A stretch of DNA of 25,247 nucleotides from UMGS1781 sp964389545 (GTDB taxonomy: Bacteria > Bacillota > Clostridia > TANB77 > CAG-508): contig CAYMDN010000017.1 in NCBI GenBank assembly GCA_964389545.1, positions 1 through 25,247 of the forward strand, given 5' to 3'. A program made the translations under genes and the position numbers. Below the pieces are notes generated by a model. That model was not told the origin of the DNA. It searched no databases and saw only the letters and a program-made list of their open reading frames with translations. Of the stretch, positions 1-8,428 are shown piece by piece; the stretch's first letter is position 1; the number at the start of each line of letters is the position of its first letter.

Positions 1-79
1 TTCTAGAGTATAGTTTAATAATTGAACTTATCTTTTGGATTAATTGTATTTATGTATGATAATGTAAATACTATGGCTG

Positions 80-133
80 ATAAAAGAAATACAACAAAGA
101 TGCAGGCGAAACAATCACCTGCATCTTTGTTGT
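80..133 (-). terminator. Rho-independent terminator of the GH57/DUF4912 operon
   Basis: A perfect 16-bp inverted repeat (91-106 with 118-133) with an 11-nt loop is followed, read on the minus strand, by a T-rich stretch (90 down to 80). It lies about 80 nt beyond the stop of the GH57 gene. The plus-strand side has no T-run, so it acts on minus-strand transcripts. The bases before it (1-90) hold no ORF I can support; a weak plus-strand promoter-like pair (TTGGAT at 35, GATAAT at 58, 17-nt spacing) is the only thing seen there. Confidence 0.75.
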
Positions 134-214
134 AGTCCGGTCATTTTATACAGCTGTTAAGTATAGACTATTTAGTCCACCGCCTGACGAATCTTCTCCA
201 GAATCAAGTTATCC

Positions 215-1687
215 TTATACAGATTTTCCAAGATATAATAATAACCGCCAAGCAAAAAAGAATCCCCGTTTAAGGCACAATAACCAATCACTACTCTGTG
301 CTAAAAGTAGTTCTCTTGCGGCTTGGTTTAAAGCACGTTTTTGTGTCCCTTTGGCATTTGGATATTTTTGTGCTAATTCTACCATTAAATCACCAGCTTT
401 ATGAAGATGGCGATGAACATAGTCATTTGTTTCATTTAACCATACTTCGTTGTATCCATTTGCACCCCAACTAGAGCGGCAAGGTGTACATACTTGTATA
501 TTAGGGTATTTGTCTATGTATTCACCAGGTGTTATTAATTTAAAATTACATTTATCATAATAGATTTTTTTAAATAAAATATATAACCAATAAGGACCTT
601 CATACCACCAATGTCCAAATAACTCTGCATCATAAGGACAAAGAACAATAGGAGGGGTCTGCATATAATTAGAAAGATTAGTAATTTGAGTTTGTCTAGA
701 ATCAAAGAAATGACCAGCCTGTTTTTCTACAGAATCCATAGCCCATTGCAAATCATAAATATCTTTGTTTTCAGTTTTACCAGTAATTCGGTGATACTTT
801 ATACCAGTATTAACTCTAACACCATTATGAGCTATATATGGCTTAATGTATTCATAATCTGCATCATAACCTATATCGCGATAGAATTCTCTGTAGTTAA
901 AATCTCCAGGATATCCATTAATAGAACTCCATACCTGTCTTGAACTTTCTATATCTCTTCCAAATGCAATAACTCCACGAGGAGAAACTATTGGAGCGAA
1001 AGTTCCATAAACAGGAGCAGGATCGGCGTATAAAATTCCATGTGATTCTGTAATAATGTATTCAATGCCAAATTCTTTTAAATATTGATCTGCTTGAGGC
1101 ACATAACCACATTCAGGAAGCCAAATTCCTCTAGGTGGTCTTCCAAAATATTTTTTATATGTTTCAACACCAACACCAATTTGTGCTTTTACAGTCTTTT
1201 CATTAACATATAAAATAGGGAAGTATCCATGTGTAGCACCACATGTAATGATTTCTAGGACGCCAATATCTTGAAAATGCTTAAATTGATTTATTAAATT
1301 GCACTTGTATACATCTTTAAACATGTGCAAATCATTAGAATATCTGTCTAAATAATATTTTGATAATTCGTTTAGTCTTGAATCGTAAGCTGTTCTAACA
1401 ACTTCTTTTTCACATAACTCAATATGTTTTTTTAAATACTTAATATATCTTTCTTGTAGTAATTTATTATCTAACATATTTAATAAAGGGGGGGTAAGTG
1501 ACATAGTTATTCTAAAATCAACTTTTTCCTCCTCTAATTTTTTAAAATTAAGAAGCAATGGAATGTATGTTTCTGACATAGCTTCATACAACCATTCTTC
1601 TTCTAAATAATCTTCACTTTCCGGATGGTGAATAAAAGGTAAATGTGCATGTAATACAAAACTTACATAACCTTTTGGATCTGCCAT
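215..1687 (-). CDS. GH57-family 1,4-alpha-glucan branching enzyme (DUF1957)
   Basis: Cytoplasmic glycoside hydrolase family 57 protein, by family a 1,4-alpha-glucan branching enzyme that makes alpha-1,6 branches in glycogen-like polymers. Supporting signs are the N-terminal VLHAHLPFIHHPE segment (GH57 motif 1 HAHLPF), the GATHGYFP segment near residue 150, GIWLPECGY near 190 (nucleophile Glu region), and PYDAELFGHWWYEGPYWL near residue 350 (acid/base Asp region). The ATG at 1687 has a GAGAGGA ribosome site. At 490 residues it is shorter than the usual 520-560. After AQSSDW the family normally continues about 60 residues with an FIM.tGT..eYA segment, but this frame ends in an unrelated hydrophobic tail. 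The +1 frame instead stays open for about 40 codons to a stop near 172, so a frameshift or replaced 3' end is likely. It follows the DUF4912 gene by 55 nt, in one operon. Function is secure; the natural C-terminus is not. Confidence 0.85.
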   Translation of the reverse strand: MADPKGYVSFVLHAHLPFIHHPESEDYLEEEWLYEAMSETYIPLLLNFKKLEEEKVDFRITMSLTPPLLNMLDNKLLQERYIKYLKKHIELCEKEVVRTAYDSRLNELSKYYLDRYSNDLHMFKDVYKCNLINQFKHFQDIGVLEIITCGATHGYFPILYVNEKTVKAQIGVGVETYKKYFGRPPRGIWLPECGYVPQADQYLKEFGIEYIITESHGILYADPAPVYGTFAPIVSPRGVIAFGRDIESSRQVWSSINGYPGDFNYREFYRDIGYDADYEYIKPYIAHNGVRVNTGIKYHRITGKTENKDIYDLQWAMDSVEKQAGHFFDSRQTQITNLSNYMQTPPIVLCPYDAELFGHWWYEGPYWLYILFKKIYYDKCNFKLITPGEYIDKYPNIQVCTPCRSSWGANGYNEVWLNETNDYVHRHLHKAGDLMVELAQKYPNAKGTQKRALNQAARELLLAQSSDWLLCLKRGFFFAWRLLLYLGKSV

Positions 1688-1731
1688 TTAAATCAATCCT
1701 CTCTTTCTAAATGCATTAATCAAAGAAGTAG

Positions 1732-2676
1732 CTAGTCCTTTTTGTAGAAAACTGAACTAGAACCAAAAGAAGTAGGATTATTTATAGCATCAATTAAATC
1801 TTCTTCTTTATATATTTTTTTGTATATATCGTATATATTATATATTTGACTGATTTTCTGCATGAATGAGAATTCTGCAATATCCTTAGAAAATTCTTGA
1901 TTTGTTTTAACATTTCTAAAATAGATTGATCGTGCATTTGGGTCAAATAAAAATCTATTGTTTGGAGACTCAATATCATTTGAAGTAGTAATATATACAT
2001 AGTTATGAGGTATTGAAATAGATCTATATTGTTTCTTTCTTCTACCTAATTCAATATCATAAACACACTTTGCATCTGCTACACTAAGATACCAACTATT
2101 TGCAAAATCATTTATTTCAACTTCAAAAGAGTATTGCATTGTTTTGTTATGAATAATCAAAACAGGTACAGTATCATTAAAGAAATTCTCACCAAACTCT
2201 TCAATATATTTCTGTCTATCAAAATCCGAAATATCCCAGTAAACAAAGAGAGTAGTTGGTGTTTGAGCAAGAATTTTTACAATAGTTTGATTATATCTAT
2301 ATGGTAAATCATAATACTCTAATATCTTTGGTTCCTTGTTTTTAGCCGGGGTTCTTTTTCTTGATGTTAATGTTTTAGAAATAACTTTTTTTGCAGGGTT
2401 TCTCTTTTTAGTTGTTGTCTTTTTTGCTGTTTTCTTAGTAGATGCCTTTTTAGTAGTCTTCTTTGCCGTAGTTGATTTTTTTGAAGTCGTTTTCTTTGTG
2501 GTTGCCTTCTTTGGAGTTGTTTTCTTTTTAACATCATCTTTTAAAGCTATTTCTGATGCACTGGCTTTTTTAGTTGTTTTTTTCTTCAATTTTTTCTCTA
2601 TATCTGATGAAACAACCTTAGATTTTCCAGCACTTTTAGCAGTAGTATTTGTTTTAGCTTTTGTAACCCTTGGCAT
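1732..2676 (-). CDS. DUF4912 protein with histone-H1-like lysine-rich N-terminal tail
   Basis: 314 residues in two parts. Residues 1 to about 113 are almost only Lys, Thr, Ala and Ser with repeated KKTT/AKKT/TKKA units, resembling histone H1 or HU-tail sequences, so this part is disordered, very basic and likely to bind nucleic acid or polyanion. From about residue 118 follows a globular part beginning LPYRYNQTIVKIL and FVYWDIS, which matches my knowledge of DUF4912, a domain of unknown function in Clostridia and relatives. The ATG at 2676 has a strong TAAGGAGGT site 5 nt upstream. It is the first gene of an operon with the GH57 branching enzyme, an association I recall for DUF4912, suggesting a link to glucan or storage polymer handling (inference). 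There is no signal peptide or membrane segment. The domain call is fairly sure, the role unknown. Confidence 0.8.
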   Translation of the reverse strand: MPRVTKAKTNTTAKSAGKSKVVSSDIEKKLKKKTTKKASASEIALKDDVKKKTTPKKATTKKTTSKKSTTAKKTTKKASTKKTAKKTTTKKRNPAKKVISKTLTSRKRTPAKNKEPKILEYYDLPYRYNQTIVKILAQTPTTLFVYWDISDFDRQKYIEEFGENFFNDTVPVLIIHNKTMQYSFEVEINDFANSWYLSVADAKCVYDIELGRRKKQYRSISIPHNYVYITTSNDIESPNNRFLFDPNARSIYFRNVKTNQEFSKDIAEFSFMQKISQIYNIYDIYKKIYKEEDLIDAINNPTSFGSSSVFYKKD

Positions 2677-2718
2677 TATAAACCTCCTTAGTAATAATTA
2701 TATTCAATAACTCTTTAT

Positions 2719-2759
2719 ATGATATATCAAAACATAAATTAATTCAATGGTTATGACAA
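2719..2759 (-). promoter_or_regulatory. Promoter candidates for the DUF4912-GH57 operon
   Basis: Two overlapping sigma-A-like pairs read on the minus strand: TTGAAT (2747-2742) and TATCAT (2724-2719) with 17-nt spacing, and TTGTCA (2759-2754) and TATGTT (2736-2731) with 17-nt spacing. Both fit the gap before the start at 2676; the sequence does not tell which is used. Confidence 0.4.
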
Positions 2760-2856
2760 AAATAATCGAAAAAATTTGAATTTTAATTTTTATGATAATT
2801 TAAGAATAAAAGAATGACGGAAATGTAAAAATTATATACACTTTTTTTAAGAAAAA

Positions 2857-2865
2857 TGATATAAT
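2857..2865 (+). promoter_or_regulatory. Extended -10 promoter of the trmL-priA-murD operon
   Basis: TGaTATAAT at 2857-2865 is a perfect extended -10 with a consensus hexamer, 34 nt before the GTG start at 2900. No good -35 lies 17 nt upstream, as is usual for extended -10 promoters. The same nonamer recurs before several other genes in the window. Confidence 0.55.
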
Positions 2866-2899
2866 TCTAAAAAAGGTTTTTTAAATTAAGGAGAATGTT

Positions 2900-3754
2900 G
2901 TGGAAAAGGAAAAAAAGAAAAAAATTATTATAATTGCAGTTGTTGTGGGAATTATAGTAATCTTAATGTTATCAAGCTTTTTGGAGGATAGTGACATTGG
3001 CAAAAATTGGAAAGATTCAAATGGGACTGGAGAAGAGTCAATGGTACCAAGAAGAGCATCAGAACTTTTAAATAAAATGAGAGAAATGAGAGATTCAGAA
3101 ATAATAGAAATACTTGAGAATATCACAGATGAACAAATGATAGACATAGCAAATAATCCAGATGAATGTTTAATTAGATATTTGCGTCATGACATAGATT
3201 TTGAAACACCATTCATGCTTAGAGAGCAATGGTTTACAGGGAATATGGGGGCAGTAAGTTCTGAAGAAGAAGCTATAGCAAGAGTAAAACAATTTGCAAA
3301 AACGGTAGATAGCTATAAAAACTGTTCAGTAGAAGTTATAGGAGAATCAGAATTATTATATCAATTAAGAGTACAAATTATTGATAACAATAATGCTGAA
3401 AATGCAGTATATAGAATTAATATATTCAAAGATTCTGTAGTTACATTTCCTGGAAGTGCACCAACTAACTATACAATTGAAGGTGCAAGATTTCAAGGTA
3501 TAGATTACGCTACAACATTAAAAGTTATAGACTTAATTATGGGAGAAAATTTATTTAGATACCAAACAGATGGAGAAAGTTCTTTCGACTATATAGCATA
3601 TACTGTTGAATACGAAACAGGAGATAGAGGAATTGTAACAGAAATTTCACTAAAGAAAACTACAATATCAGTTAGTAAATTAACAGGTGCAGTAATTGGA
3701 GTTTCTACAAATTATATAAAGAGTGGAGTTCCAGTGCCAGCACCAGTAGAGTAG
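2900..3754 (+). CDS. Membrane-anchored protein of unknown function
   Basis: I do not recognise this 284-residue protein. It begins with a short basic stretch (EKEKKKK) and one hydrophobic segment at about residues 9-27, so it is probably anchored by its N-terminus with the remaining 255 residues outside the membrane. That part is acidic and soluble, with a helical stretch (residues 50-90) and a beta-rich region after residue 110. The start is GTG at 2900, chosen because AAGGAG (2888-2893) lies 6 nt upstream; the ATG at 2895 is in another frame. It is the first gene of the long operon and lies 19 nt before trmL. No catalytic motif, lipobox or cysteine pattern is visible. The gene is real, the function unknown. 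Confidence 0.75.
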   Translation: MEKEKKKKIIIIAVVVGIIVILMLSSFLEDSDIGKNWKDSNGTGEESMVPRRASELLNKMREMRDSEIIEILENITDEQMIDIANNPDECLIRYLRHDIDFETPFMLREQWFTGNMGAVSSEEEAIARVKQFAKTVDSYKNCSVEVIGESELLYQLRVQIIDNNNAENAVYRINIFKDSVVTFPGSAPTNYTIEGARFQGIDYATTLKVIDLIMGENLFRYQTDGESSFDYIAYTVEYETGDRGIVTEISLKKTTISVSKLTGAVIGVSTNYIKSGVPVPAPVE

Positions 3755-3773
3755 ACAAAAAGGAGTGAAAAAA

Positions 3774-4271
3774 GTGAAATTAAACGTAGTTTTAGTAGAA
3801 CCTGAAATACCACAAAATACTGGAAATATAGCAAGAACATGCGCTGCTATTGGAGCAAAACTCCATTTAGTTCATCCGCTTGGATTTTCAATATCGGAAA
3901 AACAAGTAAAAAGAGCAGGGCTTGATTATTGGGATAAGCTAGATATAGAAGAACATATGAGTTTTGAAAAGTTCTTAGATAAATATAAACCAGAAGAAAA
4001 CAATATGTTTTTTATAACAACAAAGGGAAAACACTGCTATTCGGATATAAGTTATAAAGATATGGGAGAAGTATTTGTACTTTTCGGAAAAGAAACAAAA
4101 GGATTGCCAGAATATATATTAAAAAAATATATTGATAAAACAGCAAGAATTCCTATGAGAAAAACGCTACGTTCATTAAATCTATCAAATTCAGTGGCAA
4201 TAGTAGTTTACGAAGTTTTCAGACAAAATAATTTTAGTGATTTGCAGGAAATTAGCGATTATTTTGATTAA
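3774..4271 (+). CDS. trmL: tRNA (cytidine(34)-2'-O)-methyltransferase, SPOUT family
   Basis: Transfers a methyl group from S-adenosylmethionine to the 2'-OH of wobble nucleotide 34 in tRNA-Leu isoacceptors. The three SPOUT motifs are in order: EPEIPQNTGNIART near residue 10 (motif 1), LFGKETKGLP near residue 100 (motif 2), and RSLNLSNSVAIVVYE near residue 135 (motif 3), which form the knotted AdoMet site. I chose the GTG at 3774 (165 residues, near the family length of about 157) because AGGAG at 3761-3765 lies 8 nt upstream; a GTG at 3765 in the same frame would lie inside the ribosome site. It sits between the unknown membrane protein and priA. A tRNA-Leu(CAA), the substrate class of TrmL, ends the same operon. 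Confidence 0.9.
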   Translation: MKLNVVLVEPEIPQNTGNIARTCAAIGAKLHLVHPLGFSISEKQVKRAGLDYWDKLDIEEHMSFEKFLDKYKPEENNMFFITTKGKHCYSDISYKDMGEVFVLFGKETKGLPEYILKKYIDKTARIPMRKTLRSLNLSNSVAIVVYEVFRQNNFSDLQEISDYFD

Positions 4272-4289
4272 ACAATAAAGGGAGCAGAA

Positions 4290-6497
4290 ATGGTTGCAGA
4301 AATAATAATAAACAGTATAGCAAAAGACTTGAATAGGACATTTGATTATATAGTTCCGGAAAATTTATCAAGAGATATAAAAATCGGGAATAGAGTTTTT
4401 GTGCCATTTGGACCTAAAAATTCCACAACAGAAGGGTATATTATAGGATTTAAAGAAACATCAGAATTTGCAAAAAAGGACATACTAAAAATAGAAGATA
4501 GTATACTGACAGAGGAGAACATAGAACTTGCTAAACTAATGGCAAAAAGATATTTTTCTAATATATCAGATTGTATAAAATTAATGTTACCACCAGGAGA
4601 AAAAACAACAAAACTATCAGAGAGAATTAAGGATAAAACAGCAAATTTTGTTTATCTAAAAAAAGATATAGAGGAAATAGATTTAGATATAGAAATAAAA
4701 AAACTTAAAAGTCCAAAGCAGATTAAAGCACTAGAATTTTTAAAAGAAAATGAAGGTATATATATTGGAGATTTAGAAATAATAACAGAAACAAGTAGAG
4801 CAGTATTAAAAACACTTGAAAAAAATGGATATATAGAAATTATAGAACAAAAAGTAGAAAGAGATATTTTTAAGAATAGAGAAATAAAAAGAGATAAACC
4901 ACTTAAACTTACTGAAGAGCAACAGATTGCTTTTGATAAAATAAAAGACAGTAAGTTTGATGAATTCTTGTTATATGGGGTAACAGGCTCAGGAAAAACA
5001 GAAGTATATTTGCAATTAATACAAAATGCAATAGAAAAGGGAAAGTCGGCTATTGTGTTAGTTCCAGAAATTTCATTAACTCCGCAAATGGTAGATAGAT
5101 TTTCTGCAAGATTTGGCGATTGCATATGTGTTATACATAGTAAACTATCTGTAGGAGAAAGAAATGAGCAATGGAAAAAAATTCAAGAGGATAAATACAA
5201 AATACTAATTGGTGCAAGATCGGCAATTTTTGCTCCAATAAAAAATATTGGATTAATTATTATAGATGAGGAACATGATGCTTCATATAAATCTGATATG
5301 TCACCTAGATATAATGCAAAAGAAATAGCAAAATATATTGCAAAAAAGAATGATATTCCAGTAATATTAGGTAGTGCAACACCAGATATAAGTACATACA
5401 CAAAATCATCAAATATCATAGAATTAACTAAGAGAGCAAATGCATCTAACTTACCAGAAGTAGAAATTGTAGACTTAAGACAAGAGCTTGCAAGAGGAAA
5501 TAGATCGATTATCAGTGAAAAATTACATGATGAAATTGAGAAAAATCTACAAAACAAGAGACAGACAATATTATTCCTAAATAGACGTGGATTCTCAACA
5601 TTTGTAATGTGTAGAGATTGCGGATATACTATGAAATGTAAAAGATGCAATATAAGTCTTACATATCACAGTAGAGAAAATGAACTAAAATGTCATTACT
5701 GTGGTTATAGAACAAAAAATGTTACAGTATGTCCAAGCTGTAATAGTAAAAATATAAAACATTTTGGAAGTGGTACGCAAAAGTTAGAGGAAATAGTACA
5801 AAAAGAATTTCCAGGATGCTCAACTATTAGAATGGATGTAGATACTGTTAGTAAAAAGAATTCGCATGAGGATATTTTAAACAAATTCAAAAATGAAAAC
5901 ATAGATATTTTGATAGGTACACAAATGGTAGTTAAGGGACATCATTTTCCAAATGTAACACTGGTTGGAGTAATTGCAGCAGATGGAAGTTTAAACATAG
6001 GAGATTACAGGGCAAATGAGAGAACCTTTGATTTATTAGTGCAGGTTGCTGGGAGAGCTGGACGAGAAAACCTACCAGGTAAAGTTATAATACAAACATA
6101 TTCGCCAGAAAACTTTTGTATACAGTGTAGTAAGAATCAAGATTATAAGGAATTTTATAATACAGAGATAGAACTTAGAAAACAGTTGAAATATCCACCG
6201 TTTTGCGATATAATATTATTCGGAATTAGCTCAACAGATAGGGATGAGATAGAAAATGCATCAAAAAAATTACATACTATTTTAACAAAATATGCAGGTG
6301 AGACAATGCAGATAATGCCACCATTACCAGCACCAATAGATAAAATAAAATATAGATATAGGTGGAGAATAGTTGCAAAATGCAAGTTGAGCAATAATGT
6401 AATTCAAATTATAAATAAGAGTTTGGATGATTTTTATAAATTAAAATTTAAGAAGACAAGAATAGCAACAGATGTAAATCCGAATAGTATGCTATAA
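4290..6497 (+). CDS. priA: Primosomal replication restart helicase PriA
   Basis: Superfamily 2 3'-to-5' DNA helicase that recognises stalled or repaired forks and reloads the replisome. The 735 residues match the family length. An N-terminal fork-binding part is followed by Walker A GVTGSGKTEVY (about residue 230), a DEEH Walker B box in IIDEEHDASYKSD (about 327), and LGSATPDIST (about 360). A zinc-binding insert with four CxxC pairs spans about residues 440-483. The helicase C-terminal lobe contains GTQMVVKGHHFPNVTLVG and VQVAGRAGR. The ATG at 4290 has a GGGAGC ribosome site. The priA-def-fmt order is the one common in Clostridia. No irregularities seen. Confidence 0.97.
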   Translation: MVAEIIINSIAKDLNRTFDYIVPENLSRDIKIGNRVFVPFGPKNSTTEGYIIGFKETSEFAKKDILKIEDSILTEENIELAKLMAKRYFSNISDCIKLMLPPGEKTTKLSERIKDKTANFVYLKKDIEEIDLDIEIKKLKSPKQIKALEFLKENEGIYIGDLEIITETSRAVLKTLEKNGYIEIIEQKVERDIFKNREIKRDKPLKLTEEQQIAFDKIKDSKFDEFLLYGVTGSGKTEVYLQLIQNAIEKGKSAIVLVPEISLTPQMVDRFSARFGDCICVIHSKLSVGERNEQWKKIQEDKYKILIGARSAIFAPIKNIGLIIIDEEHDASYKSDMSPRYNAKEIAKYIAKKNDIPVILGSATPDISTYTKSSNIIELTKRANASNLPEVEIVDLRQELARGNRSIISEKLHDEIEKNLQNKRQTILFLNRRGFSTFVMCRDCGYTMKCKRCNISLTYHSRENELKCHYCGYRTKNVTVCPSCNSKNIKHFGSGTQKLEEIVQKEFPGCSTIRMDVDTVSKKNSHEDILNKFKNENIDILIGTQMVVKGHHFPNVTLVGVIAADGSLNIGDYRANERTFDLLVQVAGRAGRENLPGKVIIQTYSPENFCIQCSKNQDYKEFYNTEIELRKQLKYPPFCDIILFGISSTDRDEIENASKKLHTILTKYAGETMQIMPPLPAPIDKIKYRYRWRIVAKCKLSNNVIQIINKSLDDFYKLKFKKTRIATDVNPNSML

Positions 6498-6512
6498 ATA
6501 GGGGGAGAGAAA

Positions 6513-6980
6513 ATGGCAATAAGAACAATAAGAACTGAAGGAGACGACGTTCTAAAGAAAAAGTCAAAACCAGTAGAAGTAGTAGATGATAAAATAAGAG
6601 AACTAATTAAAGACATGTTTGATACATTATATAAATACGATGGAGTAGGATTAGCTGCTGTTCAAGTAGGAATATTGAAACAAGTAATAATTATAGACTT
6701 AGGAGAAGATGGAGAAAAATATGTTTTAATAAATCCAAAGATGATTTCAAAAACAGGAAAGCAAGTAGTTGAAGAAGGATGCTTAAGTTTTCCAAACAAA
6801 TTTGCAAAAATAGAAAGACCAGATAAAGTTACGATAAAGGCTTTAGATGAAAATGGAAAAATGAGAGAAATTAGCGGAAGTGGGTTATTAGCACAAGCAA
6901 TTTGTCATGAAATGGATCATCTAAATGGTGAAGTATTTATAGATAAGATTATTCCAGGAACATTAGAGATAGTCAAATAA
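6513..6980 (+). CDS. def: Peptide deformylase
   Basis: Metalloenzyme that removes the formyl group from the N-terminal Met of new proteins. All three family motifs are visible: GVGLAAVQVG (motif 1, near residue 46), EEGCLSFP (motif 2, the Cys is a metal ligand, near residue 90), and ICHEMDHLNG (motif 3, HExxH with two His ligands and catalytic Glu, near residue 131). The length of 155 residues is usual for the type found in Clostridia. The ATG at 6513 is preceded by GGGGGAG. It lies 15 nt after priA and 19 nt before fmt, so deformylase and formyltransferase are made from one message. Confidence 0.97.
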   Translation: MAIRTIRTEGDDVLKKKSKPVEVVDDKIRELIKDMFDTLYKYDGVGLAAVQVGILKQVIIIDLGEDGEKYVLINPKMISKTGKQVVEEGCLSFPNKFAKIERPDKVTIKALDENGKMREISGSGLLAQAICHEMDHLNGEVFIDKIIPGTLEIVK

Positions 6981-6999
6981 AATAGGAAGGAAGCAACAT

Positions 7000-7935
7000 A
7001 TGTTAGATATAGTGTTTATGGGGACTCCAGATTTTGCAAAAGAGTCGCTAGAGAAAATATATAATGAAGGTCATAATATAATGGCAGTAGTAACAAACCC
7101 AGATAGACCAAAAGGTAGAGGAATGAAAATGATAGCATCACCAGTTAAGGAATTTGCTATTGAAAAAAATATTCCAGTTTTACAACCAAACAAAATTAGA
7201 GAAATTGAGAATGAATTAAAGGATTTAAATCCAGATTTATTCTGTGTTGTAGCATATGGAAAGATACTACCTAAAGATATTTTAGATATTCCTAAATTAG
7301 GTTCAATAAATGTTCATGGTTCATTACTTCCAAAGTACAGAGGAGCAGCACCAATACAATGGGCTGTTATAAATGGAGATAAAACAACAGGAATTACAAC
7401 AATGTATATGGATGAGGGAATGGACACAGGAGATATGATTTTAAAACAGGAAGTAGAAATAGGGGAGAATGAAACAACTGGAGAATTGTGGAGTAGATTA
7501 TCGACAATAGGCGCAGATTTATTAGCACAAACAGTAGAAAAAATAGAAGTTGGAAATGCGCCAAGAGAAAAACAACAAGGTGAAGCAACAATGGCTCCAA
7601 TGCTAAGCAAAGAAATGTCAAAAATTGATTGGAACAATGGTATTGCAGAAATAAAAAATCTTGTTAGAGGATTAGATCCTATTATGGGAACATATGGGAT
7701 GTTAGATGGAAAGAAAATTAAAATATGGAAAGTTGAAAAAGATGATATAGAAGATAATTGCTATACATCAGAATGTGGAGAAATTGTTAAAGTAGATAGC
7801 AAAAAAGGTGTATATGTTAAGGCAAAGGATGGGCTAATTATATTGTTAGAAGTTCAACCAGAAAACTCAAAAAGAATGGCAATTCAAGATTATCTAAGAG
7901 GAAACCAAATTCAAGTGGGACAGAAATTTGAATAG
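7000..7935 (+). CDS. fmt: Methionyl-tRNA formyltransferase
   Basis: Formylates the amino group of initiator Met-tRNA with 10-formyl-tetrahydrofolate. The N-terminal catalytic domain opens with VFMGTPDFA. The signature NVHGSLLPKYRGAAPIQW lies at about residues 104-121 and holds the catalytic Asn and His; MDEGMDTGDM at about 137-146 holds the catalytic Asp. A C-terminal OB-like tRNA-binding domain follows from about residue 205. The length of 311 residues is normal. The ATG at 7000 follows a GGAAGGA site. It is partner to def immediately upstream. Confidence 0.97.
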   Translation: MLDIVFMGTPDFAKESLEKIYNEGHNIMAVVTNPDRPKGRGMKMIASPVKEFAIEKNIPVLQPNKIREIENELKDLNPDLFCVVAYGKILPKDILDIPKLGSINVHGSLLPKYRGAAPIQWAVINGDKTTGITTMYMDEGMDTGDMILKQEVEIGENETTGELWSRLSTIGADLLAQTVEKIEVGNAPREKQQGEATMAPMLSKEMSKIDWNNGIAEIKNLVRGLDPIMGTYGMLDGKKIKIWKVEKDDIEDNCYTSECGEIVKVDSKKGVYVKAKDGLIILLEVQPENSKRMAIQDYLRGNQIQVGQKFE

Positions 7936-7948
7936 ATGGAGAATAACA

Positions 7949-8428
7949 ATGGAAAAAATTTGCAAGCAGATAGTAGAAAAGTTAAAGAACAATGAGTATA
8001 CAATATCTTTTATGGAATCGTGTACAGGTGGATATTTAGCAAATGAAATAACAGATATATCAGGAGCATCTAATGTTTTAAAAGTAAGTTTAGTTACGTA
8101 TTCAACAGAGTACAAAGAACAATTTGGTGTTGATAAAAATATTATAAACAAGTATACTGTATATAGTTCAGAAACAGCTAAGGAAATGTCTAGAAATGTT
8201 TCTAATATTGCAAAAAGCAATATAGGAGTAGGAGTTACAGGAGAGCTGGGCAATACAGACAAAAGTGAAAATAAAGTATACTATTCAATATATAATAGTG
8301 ATACAAATAAATATATAACTAAAGAAATTGTTATTGAACAAAACAAAAGAAATAAAATGAAAGATAAAGTTGCAGAAGAGGTATTTAATGACATTTTGGA
8401 GGAGTTAAATGAAATTTGTAAACACTAA
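7949..8428 (+). CDS. CinA C-terminal-domain protein, PncC-like (nicotinamide-nucleotide amidase family)
   Basis: A stand-alone CinA C-terminal domain of 159 residues, the size of the single-domain PncC enzymes that hydrolyse nicotinamide mononucleotide to nicotinate mononucleotide. The nucleophile motif ESCTGG lies at residues 23-28 (Ser24), followed by the usual NxL.V...TYS..YK..F.V segment and a GVTGELG turn near residue 96. The canonical loop is close to G-[IV]-[AT]-G-P-G-G; here Pro and the following glycines are replaced, so activity is uncertain. I chose the ATG at 7949, which has GGAG 7 nt upstream and starts 13 nt after fmt; a TTG at 7928 in the same frame would overlap fmt and has no ribosome site. 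The 3' end overlaps murD by 20 nt, implying translational coupling. Confidence 0.75.
   Translation: MEKICKQIVEKLKNNEYTISFMESCTGGYLANEITDISGASNVLKVSLVTYSTEYKEQFGVDKNIINKYTVYSSETAKEMSRNVSNIAKSNIGVGVTGELGNTDKSENKVYYSIYNSDTNKYITKEIVIEQNKRNKMKDKVAEEVFNDILEELNEICKH

Noticed and set aside
2403..2600. Repetitive stretch that looked like a tandem repeat array
   Set aside because: It encodes the K/T/A tail of the DUF4912 protein with irregular units; explained by coding.
2336..2710. Plus-strand Phe/Val-rich frame that looks like a membrane protein
   Set aside because: It is the antisense of the lysine repeats of the DUF4912 protein (AAA/AAG read as TTT/CTT), a known artefact.
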